Origin: Armillaria gallica
Taxonomy: Eukaryota; Basidiomycota; Agaricomycetes; Agaricales; Physalacriaceae
Reading direction: 5' to 3'
Assembly (NCBI GenBank): GCA_037576215.1
Contig: JBANDB010000021.1
Location: 248,001 to 312,000, forward strand
Length of the DNA stretch: 64,000 bases
Below the pieces are notes generated by a model. The model ran no database searches. It was not told where the DNA came from and saw nothing but the letters and a program-made list of their open reading frames with translations. Positions 1-11,655 of this stretch are shown here, one piece after another (the stretch's first letter is position 1; every line of letters begins with the position of its first letter). The translations under genes and the position numbers were made by a program.

Positions 1-1611
1 TTTTATCGTGCGGTTCAGTGATGGCATAGGCAGTAAGGGCTGGTTTCTCACGGAGATGAGGGAAAGAGCCTAGTCAATAAGGCCTCAAATAGAAGTCGGT
101 TGGTTCAAAAGGGCTTTTGAGGGCGAACGATGTACTTCTTTGTGGAGGCGACCCGTCCTTGCAGCTACGGGAGATATGAGGACTTCAGTGAAATACTAGC
201 GAACGTGCTCGCTAAACTTTCCTATCAGGTTAGAGACACGGCTCTTCACCGTCTCACCCATCGGCGCTAATGTAACTATCTTATTTCCCCGTAGTTTCTA
301 GTACAGATTCGTGAAGGTGCGACGGAGGGAGAGGTCTATCTCCAGAGTTAAAATCACCGTCAAAAGGTGAGTAGACGAGCAGTTTGTGGTCGGTGACTGA
401 TGATGATGATAGGGAGAGAAAGGCGATGGAACTTGAAAAAGCTTCCCGTTTAAGAACAATGAGCCGGCTCCTTGTCACGGGCAAGTTTTGTTGATGCTGA
501 CAGTAGGATTAGAGAATTGAATAAAATCCAATGTCGTCTAACGCGTAAACACGGTCCGGTCCCTCCGCGACCACGTGTACTCTAGGGCAGGTTTCAGAGG
601 TTCCGCCGTACATTCCCGCTGTTTGTAGGTTACCCCTTGCACTACTTATACCATCCATTTGCCTAGCGAACCCCGCGACACAGTTCCAATGCACTCGTAT
701 TTCGTCGACTAGAATAGCCTGAAGTGAACTGGCGAGCGGAAGGCCTCAACGATTACGTGACAATGCTACACTGTCCACCGGGATGGATTTGATGATGGTA
801 TCTAGGAGCACAGGGCTGGAACTGAACAACGACAAACATGAAGGAGCCAAAGAAAGTACCTGAAAATACTAAAACGATTTTTCACAGCAGCGAGTACCCT
901 CAAATTCCTTTCACAAGTTCCTTTAGCACCCTCTGTACGAGTTACCTACGTGAGCGACGTCGTTACATGGCGAACAGGCTTTGTCTGTGCAACAGTCAGT
1001 GACAGCCAGCGCAATATGGAACCCACGGTATACCTGCTGCCAGATAAATCAGCCACCCAATCATGCCCGCCATCCTTTAGCTGTCTCCCTAATATAGTCG
1101 CGTGGATTTGCCGTGCCACCACAGTCATCGTCGATGAGCGAGTTCGTAACTGGCTATCCTGGGTATCAGGGCCCTCATTGTGTTGCGGCGGTTTTTATGC
1201 TACGAAAAATGGAGCATACAGGAATAAAGCAGCGAGCTGGACGGAATACGGACATGAGGATACGAAACAGAAAAGGAAATAATGAATTTCAAAATCCCAT
1301 CTACCTCTTACTCTCGTGTCATTTGTCACCGTCTTCTTTAATCCCTGAAGAATTGCCAGTCCGGCAGTACAAGGAGTACCAAGGAGTACCTATTCGCCTC
1401 AGGAATGGTGGGTACGCAGCGTTATTTCCATTCGAGCAAAGTCTAATGTGCCCTCAGGCCTATTCTTATCAAAGATCTTCAACTCTTATTTGCATCATCC
1501 GCAGAGAAATATTACGCCGTTCTCCCAATAAACCTCAAGGTATCAGCACTTCGTTAAAAACCTGCTCTCGTCAAAGATGAATTATTTAATTTCGTTGCGG
1601 ACCGCCAACAA
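1..1611. other. No recognisable gene
   Basis: Open frames here are short and none carries a domain I recognise. The longest, on the + strand at 1113-1580, has no motif, no convincing splice context and no homologue elsewhere in the window. A small tandem duplication of the word AAGGAGTACC is visible near 1369-1389. I see nothing else that can be supported. Confidence 0.5.
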
Positions 1612-1945
1612 GATTACCCGATCTCACCTTGTCTCAGATCGCCCCAGCCAGTCAACCAAAAATCAAAACCACTACAGCCAGGTCGTATTCTTCTAACACA
1701 TGTATGTGTTCGGACCTCCAAGTGTGCCTCACAGTGTACTTCGTTCGCCTTTGGAACACGGCGGGTTCCCTCCTTTGAGGGAGGCATCAGCTCTAGTGCA
1801 CGGCCGTGATGCGCTGACGTTGACTGTCGGTTAGCTAGCTGTCACAATGGAGCTGGTGGTTTACGATGAGACACCCTTCGTGGGCAAAGTCGTCTACCCT
1901 TGACGCATGGGTGTGTGCACTTGGTAACGAACAACGGATTTTTTG
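1612..1945 (+). repeat. Dispersed repeat, copy 1 (inverted partner at 23.1-23.4 kb)
   Basis: About 330 bp match, in reverse complement and with only scattered differences, the segment at about 23,080-23,412. Similarity starts at GATTACCCGATCT and fades after the AACGGATTTTTTG word. No LTR-like TG..CA ends, target duplication or clear Pol III promoter boxes are visible, so its class is undecided. Each copy lies upstream of a sesquiterpene synthase in the same relative orientation: 480 bp before the + strand pseudogene here, and about 1.4 kb before the intact - strand gene. Either it travelled with the gene in an inverted segmental duplication or it is an independent repeat. Confidence 0.8.
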
Positions 1946-2424
1946 ATGTACAATTCACGCTCATGCCAGTGTTTTCTCATTTTCCTGATATTATGCGATT
2001 GAACCATGCATGGATATGTACAAGGCGAATCTACTACATTCATGCTATCGCCTCTACTTCAGTCCTGAAATTTTTTCTCGGGTGCGTTGCGGCACCTGAT
2101 TGAACTTCTGGAGAGAATGAGTTACTCCAAGTCGTCGTCTTCGCACGACTATCCGCTGTTTACGAGGCCCTTTTTATTCAGACACCAAATTATCTGTCCT
2201 ACTAAAAGCCGGCTCGCAGGTATTCTTCACATTCACTTCCGAAATCCCCGAGGCTCATAATTGCTTATCAGCCAACGAAGCTTACCCAACGATCTATCTC
2301 CCGAGGGAGGATCTTGACGTGGACTTTATGGCTGCTTCGTTCGGGAAAATGGCACCATACAATCTTAAATCTATAAAAATTCAGTTCATCCTGCGGCACA
2401 TAATCGCTGAATTTCCCTCGCAGC

Positions 2425-3749
2425 ATGAGCACTCAAGCATCATCATCATCTGACGTGATGTTCCGCCTCCCAGACACTCTTATGCACTGGCCTTGGCCTC
2501 GCAGAATAAATACTCATTATGAGGAAGTCAAAGCAGCGTCCGAAGCTTGGTTCCAGTCCTTCAAAGCATTTGGGCCAGAAGCTCAAAGGTAGGCTCGCAG
2601 GGACCTCCGTTTTGCGTCTCTGCTCACTAATCAATGTTCGTAGAGCATTTGATCACTGCGACTTCAGTATGATATTTACCTCTAAAGTCTCCGGTTATAG
2701 CAGTTATTGACGTCGACTCCAAGGCTTAGCGGCTTCCCCGGGATACCCAATGGTAACAAAAGGTATGGATTTTGATGGTTAGTCCATTCGCTCATCATTC
2801 CCGCCTTGTAGAACATCTTCGCACCGCATGGGACTGGATGAATTTATTTGCCATTTTCGATGCGTATACCGACAACACTCCGCCAGACATTGTCCGTCAA
2901 TACATAGATATTGTTATGGACACCATCAAAAACCCTTCCAAACCACGAGCCAATGACGAGGTAGTTCTTGGGGTCGTTGCACAGGAGTACAGTTATTTTT
3001 CTACTTGTGTACTTGCTGATTCGACTATTCGCTGCAGGTTTTGGACTCTTGGTGTGAAGTCGGCTAGCAACACCTCTCGAAAGCACTTCGTTGAAATTTT
3101 TGGGCAATATGCGGATTCAATGGTCTAGCAAGCGGAGGATCGGCATCACCTTCGTATTCGGAATGTCGAAGAGTACTTTGATATTCGTCGTCTGACTGTC
3201 GCTGTCGATGTGCTATATTCGCTCCTAGAGCTCAGTTACGACTTGCCTGGCGAGGTGTTCACACATCCCACTGTCGTCGCGCTGAGACGTCTTGGTTGCG
3301 ATATGATAATCATGGATAATGTAAGGCGTTTCAGCGTGTTGTCTAGCAGAAGCAACACTCACATTTCACAGGACATGACTTCCTATAATAAGGAGCAGGC
3401 ATCAGAAGAGTATCCCCATAATGTTCTTACCAGCGTTATGCAGGAGCTAAAATGCGACCTTCATGCTGCACTCTTATGGGTGGAAGACCTCCATCGGTCG
3501 ATCAGGAACAACTTTCTGACGTTGTGGACGGAGATACCATCATGGGGAGCGGAGATCGATGCCATTGCATCGCACTACCTGCACGGGATCGCTAACTGGG
3601 TTCGTTGTAATGAATCTTGGAATTTTGAGGGTGGGCGGTACTTTGGATCCAATGGCAGGGCTGTTAAGCAGCATAGGATGGTTACTCTCATGCCAAGGCA
3701 GCTTTCGGCGAGCGAGCCACTTCTCGTACACGTACATCAATCTCTCTAG
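2425..3749 (+). pseudogene. Sesquiterpene synthase (protoilludene-synthase-like clade), copy 1, inactivated
   Basis: A class I terpene synthase would cyclise farnesyl diphosphate in the cytosol. I infer six exons: 2425-2588, 2644-2666, 2724-2762, 2812-2986, 3038-3320 and 3372-3749, with all introns GT-AG and 49-57 nt. Together they encode 353 codons that align with the intact copy at 20.4-21.7 kb. The start gives MSTQASSSSDVMFRLPDTL, and the N-terminal LPDTLMHWPWPR block is typical of basidiomycete clade-III enzymes. The NSE metal site is present across the last intron (NDMTSYNKE). Two defects are visible. Codon 164 is TAG (3126-3128) where the intact copy has a sense codon. The Asp-rich motif reads DAYTD (residues 92-96) instead of DDYTD. 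No splice choice removes the stop. The clade assignment is from family knowledge, so the product is uncertain. Confidence 0.88.
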
Positions 3750-4405
3750 TTGTTTACTGAGTATTTCATCCCGCTTCATGTATTCTCTTACGACCTTTGA
3801 TTCAATTCATGATCATTGGTATAGTATGATCGGCGGCGAATTGAACGCTGGTCTCCTTGTATGAATATCCAGAATTATTGACGCTCCCACCAGATCGCAA
3901 ACGGTAACAAAATAACTCCATATTCATGTGCGTCCCATCGATTCTTGCAGAAATAAGGCAAAAGATGCCGAGTAGATGAGCGAGTCTTCGCTCCAACAGC
4001 ATATCGTCCTCAGTTTTCCAATTTGGCCTCCAGTCAGAGCGATGCTTTGGACAGATCTGACTTTGTACCCTTTGTGCTAAAGGAACTGGTCGTGCCAAAG
4101 CTAGAAAAGCTCAGTGTCTCCGACGTGGTGACTGTGAGAGAAAATAATCATCGCGAGCTCTATTCAAGTCCTATCACCATTATTTTATGCTCATTCTCGC
4201 GCGAAACGTCCGTGGATGTTTTTCTTGGAGGTTATTCAAGGTCTGATTCAAGTATCATTTCCAATGTCGCGTAAGTTCGACATTGTTTAAACGAGCCGGT
4301 GGTCACGAGACCGTATTTCGTCTCCATTGATTGAATTCAAATTCAAATTCACACGCCTCTTTCTCCTCCAACGTCCACAACCATTCTTTGCCACACCCGA
4401 AAACC

Positions 4406-4696
4406 ATGGGCCAATGGTGGTATATCATCAACATTGATACACGCGAACATCTTGGATGCTGGGGTAAACTGGGCGAATTCTTTTCGACTCCCGACAACTA
4501 TGGCGATATCATCTCCCTGTTAGAGGAGTCATGGGCGGGCTGCCATATCATGTGTATCGGAGACAATGCAGAAGACTTCCCCCCAGGTGTCCTCACCCCC
4601 GAAGAACTTGACGAGATCAAGACTCTCCCAGGTACCGATGCTGAAAAGACATTTCTCACGTTGGCGGTCAACACTTACAAAGAGACTAGTCTTTGA
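4406..4696 (+). CDS. Small conserved fungal protein of the MGQ(Y/W)W type
   Basis: A single uninterrupted frame of 96 codons opens MGQWWYIINIDTREHLG and continues CWGKLGEFFSTPDNYGDI. This MGQ-W-x(3)-NID-x(4)-LG-xWGKLGEFF opening is one I know from many hypothetical basidiomycete proteins, some of which continue into F-box-like regions. Here the frame stops after 96 residues, so it may be a short member or a truncated one. The start sits in a good fungal context (ACCATGGG) after a pyrimidine-rich leader with many C and T runs. No signal peptide or membrane segment is visible. It stands alone between a synthase pseudogene and unassigned sequence. The function is unknown. Confidence 0.6.
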   Translation: MGQWWYIINIDTREHLGCWGKLGEFFSTPDNYGDIISLLEESWAGCHIMCIGDNAEDFPPGVLTPEELDEIKTLPGTDAEKTFLTLAVNTYKETSL

Positions 4697-6555
4697 GGGC
4701 CATCGCATTTGCGTGGCATTACCGAGTCCTATGGCCTACAGTTGCACAATTTCACAGTATAACATCTCTCACGATATTGGGTATCACGGAATTCAATTCT
4801 CTGGGCTAATCACTGACCCTGTTTTGGCCTCTTGCCAGTGAATGCCCAGATCTCGGAGCTGCATCATCTGATTGTGCTGGTCGAAAAAGATTCGCTCGGT
4901 GGCGGCCTCCGGCCGCCACCAGCTCACATTTTCTCTCGTGTCAAAGGGTGATGCAACACATAGGATGTACGGGAAGGTGAGAGTGAATGGACATGTTGCT
5001 CTGGTCCATTCTTTTTCTGAAGGTTTAGAAGACAAGATATATAACATTTTCACATAAGGGCTAGACGCCACATACAGATTTCTAAGGAGCATTAGAGTTG
5101 TGACCGTACCTACTGCAGGAATATACAGTGAGGCCTTAAAGCAAGTTTTAGGTAGAAAGAAACATGAAGGACAACAAGAGACGCACCTAAGAGCTCGACG
5201 ACCGACAATGGTGGTAGTAATGGGATGAGCCTTGCATGGCGCTGTGATGCTCGTTGTCTCCACCATCATCCAAATGCACCATTGAATCAATTATCTTGAT
5301 TCTCTCGCTGCCCTTGACTGTATGCTATCGGCGTCGAGGCATAACAGCCCTCTCAAATCCGTACATCCAGACAAAGTGAACCAACTCACCAACTGCTTTA
5401 GTCAATGGTTCAGCTTCCTCGTTTTACCGCTATCTCGTCTTTATTTCTGTGGAAGAGTACTTTCGATCTAAGGTGAACTAGTATTGTAGACCATGATCGG
5501 TAAGTGCGAAAACCTAGAGTGAACTGCCACGCCCATCGTACTGAATTTGGTCGAGGCCGTACTGCACGTCGTCGTCATTGTTGTGCTCCCCCGCTTGTAA
5601 GAACTGAAATCCTAGCATAAATAAGTAGTCTCTTCCGGTAGCCAGAGTAGAAGCTACAGAATACTCAGGCCATGACACATGGGAGAGAATCAAGCGACCT
5701 ACTTTGCATCATTGACCCAACAAAGCGAAAACCCTTGTTGTAACATGTTATCGGAAATGGCAGGCAAGCATTAATCGATCGACGTTGAGATGAAGGCGTT
5801 TCAACCAAATGTTATCACTGGTGTCTGATGCAGATACAAGGGCCCGGGGGAACGCCATGAACAGATGTTCCGCAATGATGCCAATTCCAAGATGAGCAAT
5901 GGCGGCAAAATCAGCTTCGGACTGGTCGCAGAACAGTGAGATAATTGAGTATAATTGAGCATGTCTGAATCGATGAGCCCTGTCTTTGGTCGGCAGTTGC
6001 CATCTCGACGACGTCAGAATGATAAGGAAAGTATGAGGATTATATTGATGTTGCTAGGGCACAAAAGTAAGGATCAAATATCCAGAAAGTCAAAGAATGA
6101 AAAGTCGGTTCAATTCCAAGAAAAAGAGTGCGTTGATTCACTGACACTTAGAGCGCATGGGGTCGCAATCTCCATGGCCGGTCTCTGATGCTCAAATGGG
6201 AAGGTCCTTTCCCGCTCATATCGGTGAGTGTACCTCCCGTTATAAGGTATCCAACAGGAAACCGAGGTGTGCCATTGTAGGCCTAAAGAAATGGCATGAG
6301 TCTCAAAGACTCAAGGGAAAACATGCCCTACCGTCAGCATACTTTGACGGTTTGACGCTCCCTCATCATCGGTCACTGAAGATGTTCTGAGCCATCGGCT
6401 TTCGGCTGTGAAAAAAGGTGTATGGAATACTGATGCGAATAATGTGGTTCCCTCCAGAGCGTGTGTTCCTGGTATGAGTAGCAAAGAGTAGCAAAGGACA
6501 CTAATTCTGGTCGATATTACTTTGTTGAGCGAAGTTGTTGCTCTTAGTAACTTTA
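4697..6555. other. Unassigned; one GC-rich hairpin
   Basis: No gene could be supported. A 165-codon open frame on the - strand (4793-5290) has no recognisable domain. A perfect 10-bp inverted repeat GGTGGCGGCC/GGCCGCCACC with a 3-nt loop lies at 4898-4920. The rest shows no repeats or domain-bearing frames. Confidence 0.4.
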
Positions 6556-6559
6556 AGAT

Positions 6560-7280
6560 CTGTCGTTATTGTAGGGTCGCCAAACAGCGGTGCGAGATTG
6601 ACAGAAGCATCCTGTAAACCGTAAGTAAGTCAGAACTTGCTTCTCGGATGAACAACATACGGCCGACAAAAACTTCTCCCACATCAACAGCTAGCACTGA
6701 CACGGTAAGGGTGAATGTATAAATCCCTTGACGGTAGGCTGACTGATTTTGCTCGTGAATCTAAAATCTCATTGGAAACGATCACCGTGACTCGAAACAT
6801 GGGATAGACTTACATTCTTGATCTTTATCTGATCCCCCTGAACATACTTAATGTAGTCATCTAAAATCAACAAGAGGTCTCATCAACGGTGACCAGAGAG
6901 CTTGTCGGCCCAACCGGTGTAGTACTTGAGGGTTCTGATGGAAGCAGCGGTATCGGTTCCCTTCGTCCATCTGAACAAAGGTGATCAAAGATTAGGAGGG
7001 CTAGGGGCATGTGGTGAAGATTACAAGCCATGACAAGAACAGAGTACCGTTGAGCGACTGTGATACTGAGTAGATCAGTGGGTGACTCTTCAGTTTCAGT
7101 CTAGAAAACATAAATTTAGGTACTAGCCCTTTAGTGTCAAGTCAAGCACGTACGAGTTAACTTCTTTCAAAGGATGGATAACAACGATGGCGCTCTCAGG
7201 AAGTAGAAAGTCCTGATGAAAGAAACTTGGTACTTATATCAGGCGTCCTGGTAAGATGAACTCTTTCTTGGTATCGTCAA
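6560..7280 (-). pseudogene. Aldehyde dehydrogenase fragment
   Basis: On the - strand, just after a CAG acceptor near 6,971, the frame reads RWTKGTDTAASIRTLKYYTG followed by WADKLSG. This matches the conserved block of NAD(P)-dependent aldehyde dehydrogenases in which an RYYAGWADKI-like segment precedes the substrate-binding region. The reading does not continue into the expected proline/glycine-rich segment or the catalytic Cys and Glu motifs. The surrounding sequence has GT/AG candidate sites but no continuous coding path that I could build. I therefore call it a relic rather than a gene. The limits are approximate, and only about 6,890-6,971 is clearly homologous. Confidence 0.5.
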
Positions 7281-9175
7281 GTCTTTGAAATCTTCTTCAA
7301 GGCCGTATCGAATAGAACAGATGGCAACGAGGAAGTGAGGGTAAACTTCTGTGTTTGTTGAATGTTGTCTTGCACGAAGATGCGATACACAGGATATAGG
7401 TATAGGGCAAATTGATGTGGAATGATCCTTGACTCCTCCTGAGACTTGATCAAGCTATTTCGTGCTGCGATGTCCCGCTCGGACTGGTCGCTGTGGAGGT
7501 TTCCCATGCTCTAATGATGACGACACTTTTCTATCTGCCATCATGTAAGCGTGACCATGGAAGACTGGGATGAGGATGGCGAAGAAGATGTCAAGGAGGA
7601 TGAGGCGGCAACTCCCCGCCGGGCCCAGTGAGAATTTGCATGTTCCACAACGATTGCGATTGAGCCCAGTCAAGCGACACTGAAACCTGAGCCTGAGGAC
7701 AAGGACAGCGAGGACAGAATGGATTCTGTCTGCGGTGATGGAGGGGGCAAGGAGCCTCTGTAAATGCCGTCTTCATGGTCATTGTTGTTCGTTGTCACGA
7801 GGGAAGATGGTGGTAGGCACCAACAATGGAGGGTCGGCGTTGCATGTGTGTACTGAACTGGCGCTCAAAGTGTCACCATCCCTAGTCGACAGGACACTGA
7901 TCTTCACCCTGCCCTTCTTAGCCTCACCTGCCCTTCGTTGACCCCTCGCAGCGCAGCATTATCTTCATACAACCCATCCCATCGCAAACGAACTACCTTT
8001 CCCACTGTGCAGGCCGTTGTTGTGGACCTCCCAGATATGCTGGCTTGTGTGTGGCTCCATGCTCCCAGATGGCATCCGATATTCAACATTCCTGTAAAGT
8101 CGGCATCATTTTGTGTATGAATTGCTGGCGTTGGCTGCAATCAAGGCCGATCTTCATGTGAGGAGTTTGGGGCGTGCTGGCGGGCGTACTGGTAGGTGTG
8201 CTGGCAGGGGACAGCAGCAAAGCTTGTCATATACAAATAATACCATCACAAGTGTATTGTGGACGCACTCGTCACCTGCAGGTCGTGTGGCCTCGTTCGA
8301 GGGCTTACGCATTGCATGGGAGTACTGGCTCTCAGACCTCGGAGGCCCAGCCATACACATTGAGAAAAATCTAACATATCTAAATAAGGGATACTTAGGA
8401 GTGAACAAAGCATACCATTCTTTCTTATTGAAGGTGATTTCATAGGCAGACTGAGAAGGCAGGACGACATGGGGGAAGCGACGGATGGGGACCCGAGTGG
8501 GAGAGAGCGGTAACATATTCCCAGGCTTTTGATGAATGAGCTCATTTTTTCCCACGATTGGGTCCAAGAGCTATTCGGCAATGTCCGGATAGCATCAATG
8601 CCACGATTAAAACGAGTATAATGACCGATAACCTATATATACATATAGGACTCGGAATACGTGCTGGCGACGGATATGATATGCGCGGGATGGCCTTGAG
8701 GAATTTGACAAAGAAGTTTTACGTACGCCGGGATGTGGTGGTGAAGGAATTAGCAAGTTATCGCGGTGATCTTTGCAACGTACTGCTTGCGAACATTTGC
8801 TATACCACCGACTTGTCTTGTGTGATGAGACTGGACATTTCAAGTGGTGCGTGGGCGGGGGATAGGCTTGATGTAGTACAACTGAGTGATGTCGAGAACG
8901 ACAAGGAATAGGAGGATGTTACTGAAGATCAAGTTAAACTTACTAGATTTGCCCTTGGTTGTAGCTGATTCTCCTTCGGCCTTCTTCCTGTTATTTAGTT
9001 CTTCGATATATCTTTTGGTAATTGATACCGAACCTCTTTAGCATTGTCTTGTGTGCTGTTGAGGTCTCACAGCTAAGGGAAGAGCCGTATCTGGGCATGC
9101 AAGGTTTGTAAACTTTTAGATAACCGATTGCACATCTACCTTGCAAGGAAAAGTGCAGCATAACGGATTGGATTT
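7281..9175. other. Unassigned
   Basis: Several frames of 60-137 codons occur on both strands (for example 8113-8445 + and 8154-8567 -, which overlap each other), but none shows a known domain or a plausible splice pattern. I see no repeat shared with the rest of the window. Confidence 0.35.
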
Positions 9176-9805
9176 TTAAGAGTTTATTTGCATAGAAGTT
9201 GGTGGAGCAAGATAAAGCATAACACTAGATCCCTGGAAATTACTTATCAGGGTAGAAACAGCAGGATACATGAAGGCAAAAATAACAACATGGGATAGAA
9301 TATGCTGACATGCACTCTTGATTCCACACGCATCCTGTGCCTTCTTGTGCAGTGTTGATGGGTTTTGAGTAGTAAGGTGGCAACAACACACCGGAGCTGG
9401 GGCCTCAGGTTGAAGTTGAGGTGCGCGATACCACTGCATGCGGTGGTGAGATGGACTGCAAGGGGGTTCTGGCTCATCTTTTGGGAACACTGACGGTGGG
9501 ATGGAGATGCAGTCTGGGAGTTTTACCTGTGGTTTTCGTGGTGGAGGAGCTGAAGGCGGGAGTGGGAATCTCTCAGTGGGTGGTGGAGGGAAGACATCTG
9601 AATCGTCATCAGAGAGACTGACAATGGGTGGCGGCACAGGACTGAGGGGACACTTGCTATTTTTTTGACGCCGTTTTGTTTGGCGGGTCTGTTTCTGGGT
9701 TGGCAGGTGTTCGGCTTGACTGTGATCTGCTAAGGCCACTGTGTCATGTAATTGCTGGAATTCCGGCCTGCAGTCGAAGCAGTCAAGGTGCTCAACATCG
9801 GGGCT
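9176..9805 (-). CDS. Hypothetical proline-rich exon or gene fragment
   Basis: An open frame on the - strand runs without a stop from about 9,805 to 9,176. It begins around FSPDVEHLDCFDCRPEFQQL and passes through a basic stretch (KRRQKNSKCPLSP), an acidic patch (SLSDDDSDVFPPPP) and a long proline-rich segment to a hydrophobic C-terminus. There is no ATG at the left edge of the conserved-looking part, so if it is real it is an internal or last exon behind an AG acceptor near the GAAATATTTC region. I do not recognise the family. The strong compositional bias and length make chance less likely than for the neighbouring frames, but no homologue is present in the window. Confidence 0.3.
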   Translation of the reverse strand, partial: SPDVEHLDCFDCRPEFQQLHDTVALADHSQAEHLPTQKQTRQTKRRQKNSKCPLSPVPPPIVSLSDDDSDVFPPPPTERFPLPPSAPPPRKPQVKLPDCISIPPSVFPKDEPEPPCSPSHHRMQWYRAPQLQPEAPAPVCCCHLTTQNPSTLHKKAQDACGIKSACQHILSHVVIFAFMYPAVSTLISNFQGSSVMLYLAPPTSMQINS

Positions 9806-11655
9806 GAAATATCAATGGTAAGATTATGAAAATGGCAATATTTATGGACGACGAACTATTTAGCGTTAATATGAGCCTTCGCATTGCTGAGCTGCAACAT
9901 CGACCTATTGCAGCTTGTCTCCATGATCAGAAAAGGATGCTTTCTATTCCGTAGAAATTGTCAGAAAAGAATAGGGAAAGTAATCATTACTGTGAGATAA
10001 CTGACTCTTTTCTCAACGACTCGCTGGGGTGTGTTTTGGCATGTCTCTTGATGTCGCTGTTCGCATTGCTTGAGCATGCAGAGGTACGTTCGTACATTCT
10101 TGGCTCGACGACAGTGTAACAAAATACAGGTAAGTAAATAAATATGAATAAGCGGGAAACAGATCGTCTTACTGGATACAGTAGCATGTGAGGCAAAAGT
10201 CGGAGGGTCTTCTTGCCCCGATCCAAGTTGAAAAAAGACTTTGAACTTGCGTATCCTGTAAAGCGATGCTGGGTCAGGATAGTCAGCCATGATATTCGGA
10301 AGGAAGACAACGGACAATTGTACAGTAATCAAGATGGGACCCATCAGGAATGGGGTCCGGCGTTGTGTCGAATAGCTCATTGTTCGTTGTTTTGAGAGAT
10401 GCCAGAGAAGCCAATGGACTCGGACTTTTGTTTCTGTACAGCCACGGAGACATGTGTACCGTGTGTTTAGCTCCCCGTTCCTTCCGCCACTGAGACCTAA
10501 TTTTTCTCCTGAATCCGGTATCCGGAGAGGTCAACAAGTATGTGAGTACCGGTATTGCAGACTGACAGAAAGCTGCTCAAAACGGATGGCAAATGAGGAG
10601 AACCCAGAAAGAATAGTAGGCGCCCGTTGGAGATTGACCTTTTGGACATAACCCCGAGCTCCGGAGGGCGGGCATGCATCAGAGTGGTCGACAAATTCAT
10701 TTACAATGACAGAATCATCTAGGGGCTGAGGTCCTTAGACTGCTCGAGCAATGCGTTGACCAGCCTGCCCTACTACTGCAAGGTGAGGACAGCAAAATTT
10801 CATATCAAATTAATCGTCCAGGTCATCGTAGAAGGGATTAGTGTGTAAGATGTAATGTTTATCCTTCACGTATTCCTCGCAGTACTGTAACAAGATTGAC
10901 ACAATTTCATTAATGTTCACATCAGAGATCGGAAATGCCAAGGGAACGCACCAAAAAAACATCTTTGCCGGACAGGAACAAAAGATGTGACCTGTACCAA
11001 GGTAACGATAACAAAGGTAGTAACACATTCGCTAGCCTCATTCATTCGAGGATGCAGGGAATTCGAGGCATCCAAGGCTAGGGCAGTGGCAACGGTTCAG
11101 GGTGGTGGTTGATGCCAAGGTTGTCGGCTCACATAATCATCCTGCCTCTAGACTTCTTACCATCACGACGACAAACTCCACGGCAATTTCAATAAGAGAT
11201 GGAGTGTATACCGCTCTGACAGTCAGATTCCCAGATGCATCATAGCAACTGCTCTTGATTTTGGCGTCCCAAGGTCAAATTTCATCGGTTTCGTTGACTA
11301 GTATGCCCAAATGCTTTATGATTTCATGTGGCGTCTCCTCACAAGTTTTCTCATATTTCAATAGAACTATACTATAACGCTTGTTCAAATGGATGAGTTT
11401 GGTGCGACCTATCAACATGGCCAGCAAGCTGCAAGACTACGGAATATATACAGCGTCGCAGAATACGTTAACGAAGGTGTTAGGAGGCGATGCTTTTTTT
11501 GTTCGTGGGGGGCCATTTCTGTCCGAAATATGCTTCCCAACCTTACATGACATTGAGAAGGCTTAGACTGAGCTCGTCGTGCTCCTTATCAATACTTTGG
11601 TAAGATATTTGCTGTCCCTATACGTGGGTTTGAAAAATCTGAGATATTCGTAGTG
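9806..11655. other. Unassigned
   Basis: Frames of up to 139 codons on the - strand (9961-10380) contain no domain that I recognise. Possible introns can be drawn, but nothing constrains them. This stretch lies downstream of the O-methyltransferase pseudogene OMT-A. Confidence 0.35.

Noticed and set aside
2987..3037. Reading through this stretch as coding
   Set aside because: It starts GTACAG, ends CTGCAG and lies at the same position as intron 4 of copy 2; removal restores the protein alignment.
3126..3128. Splicing out the TAG of synthase copy 1
   Set aside because: No GT-AG pair of normal intron length around it preserves the frame and the conserved residues seen in copy 2.
4793..5290. 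165-codon - strand open frame
   Set aside because: No domain, no splice context and no homologue. It overlaps + strand frames of similar quality, so chance cannot be excluded.
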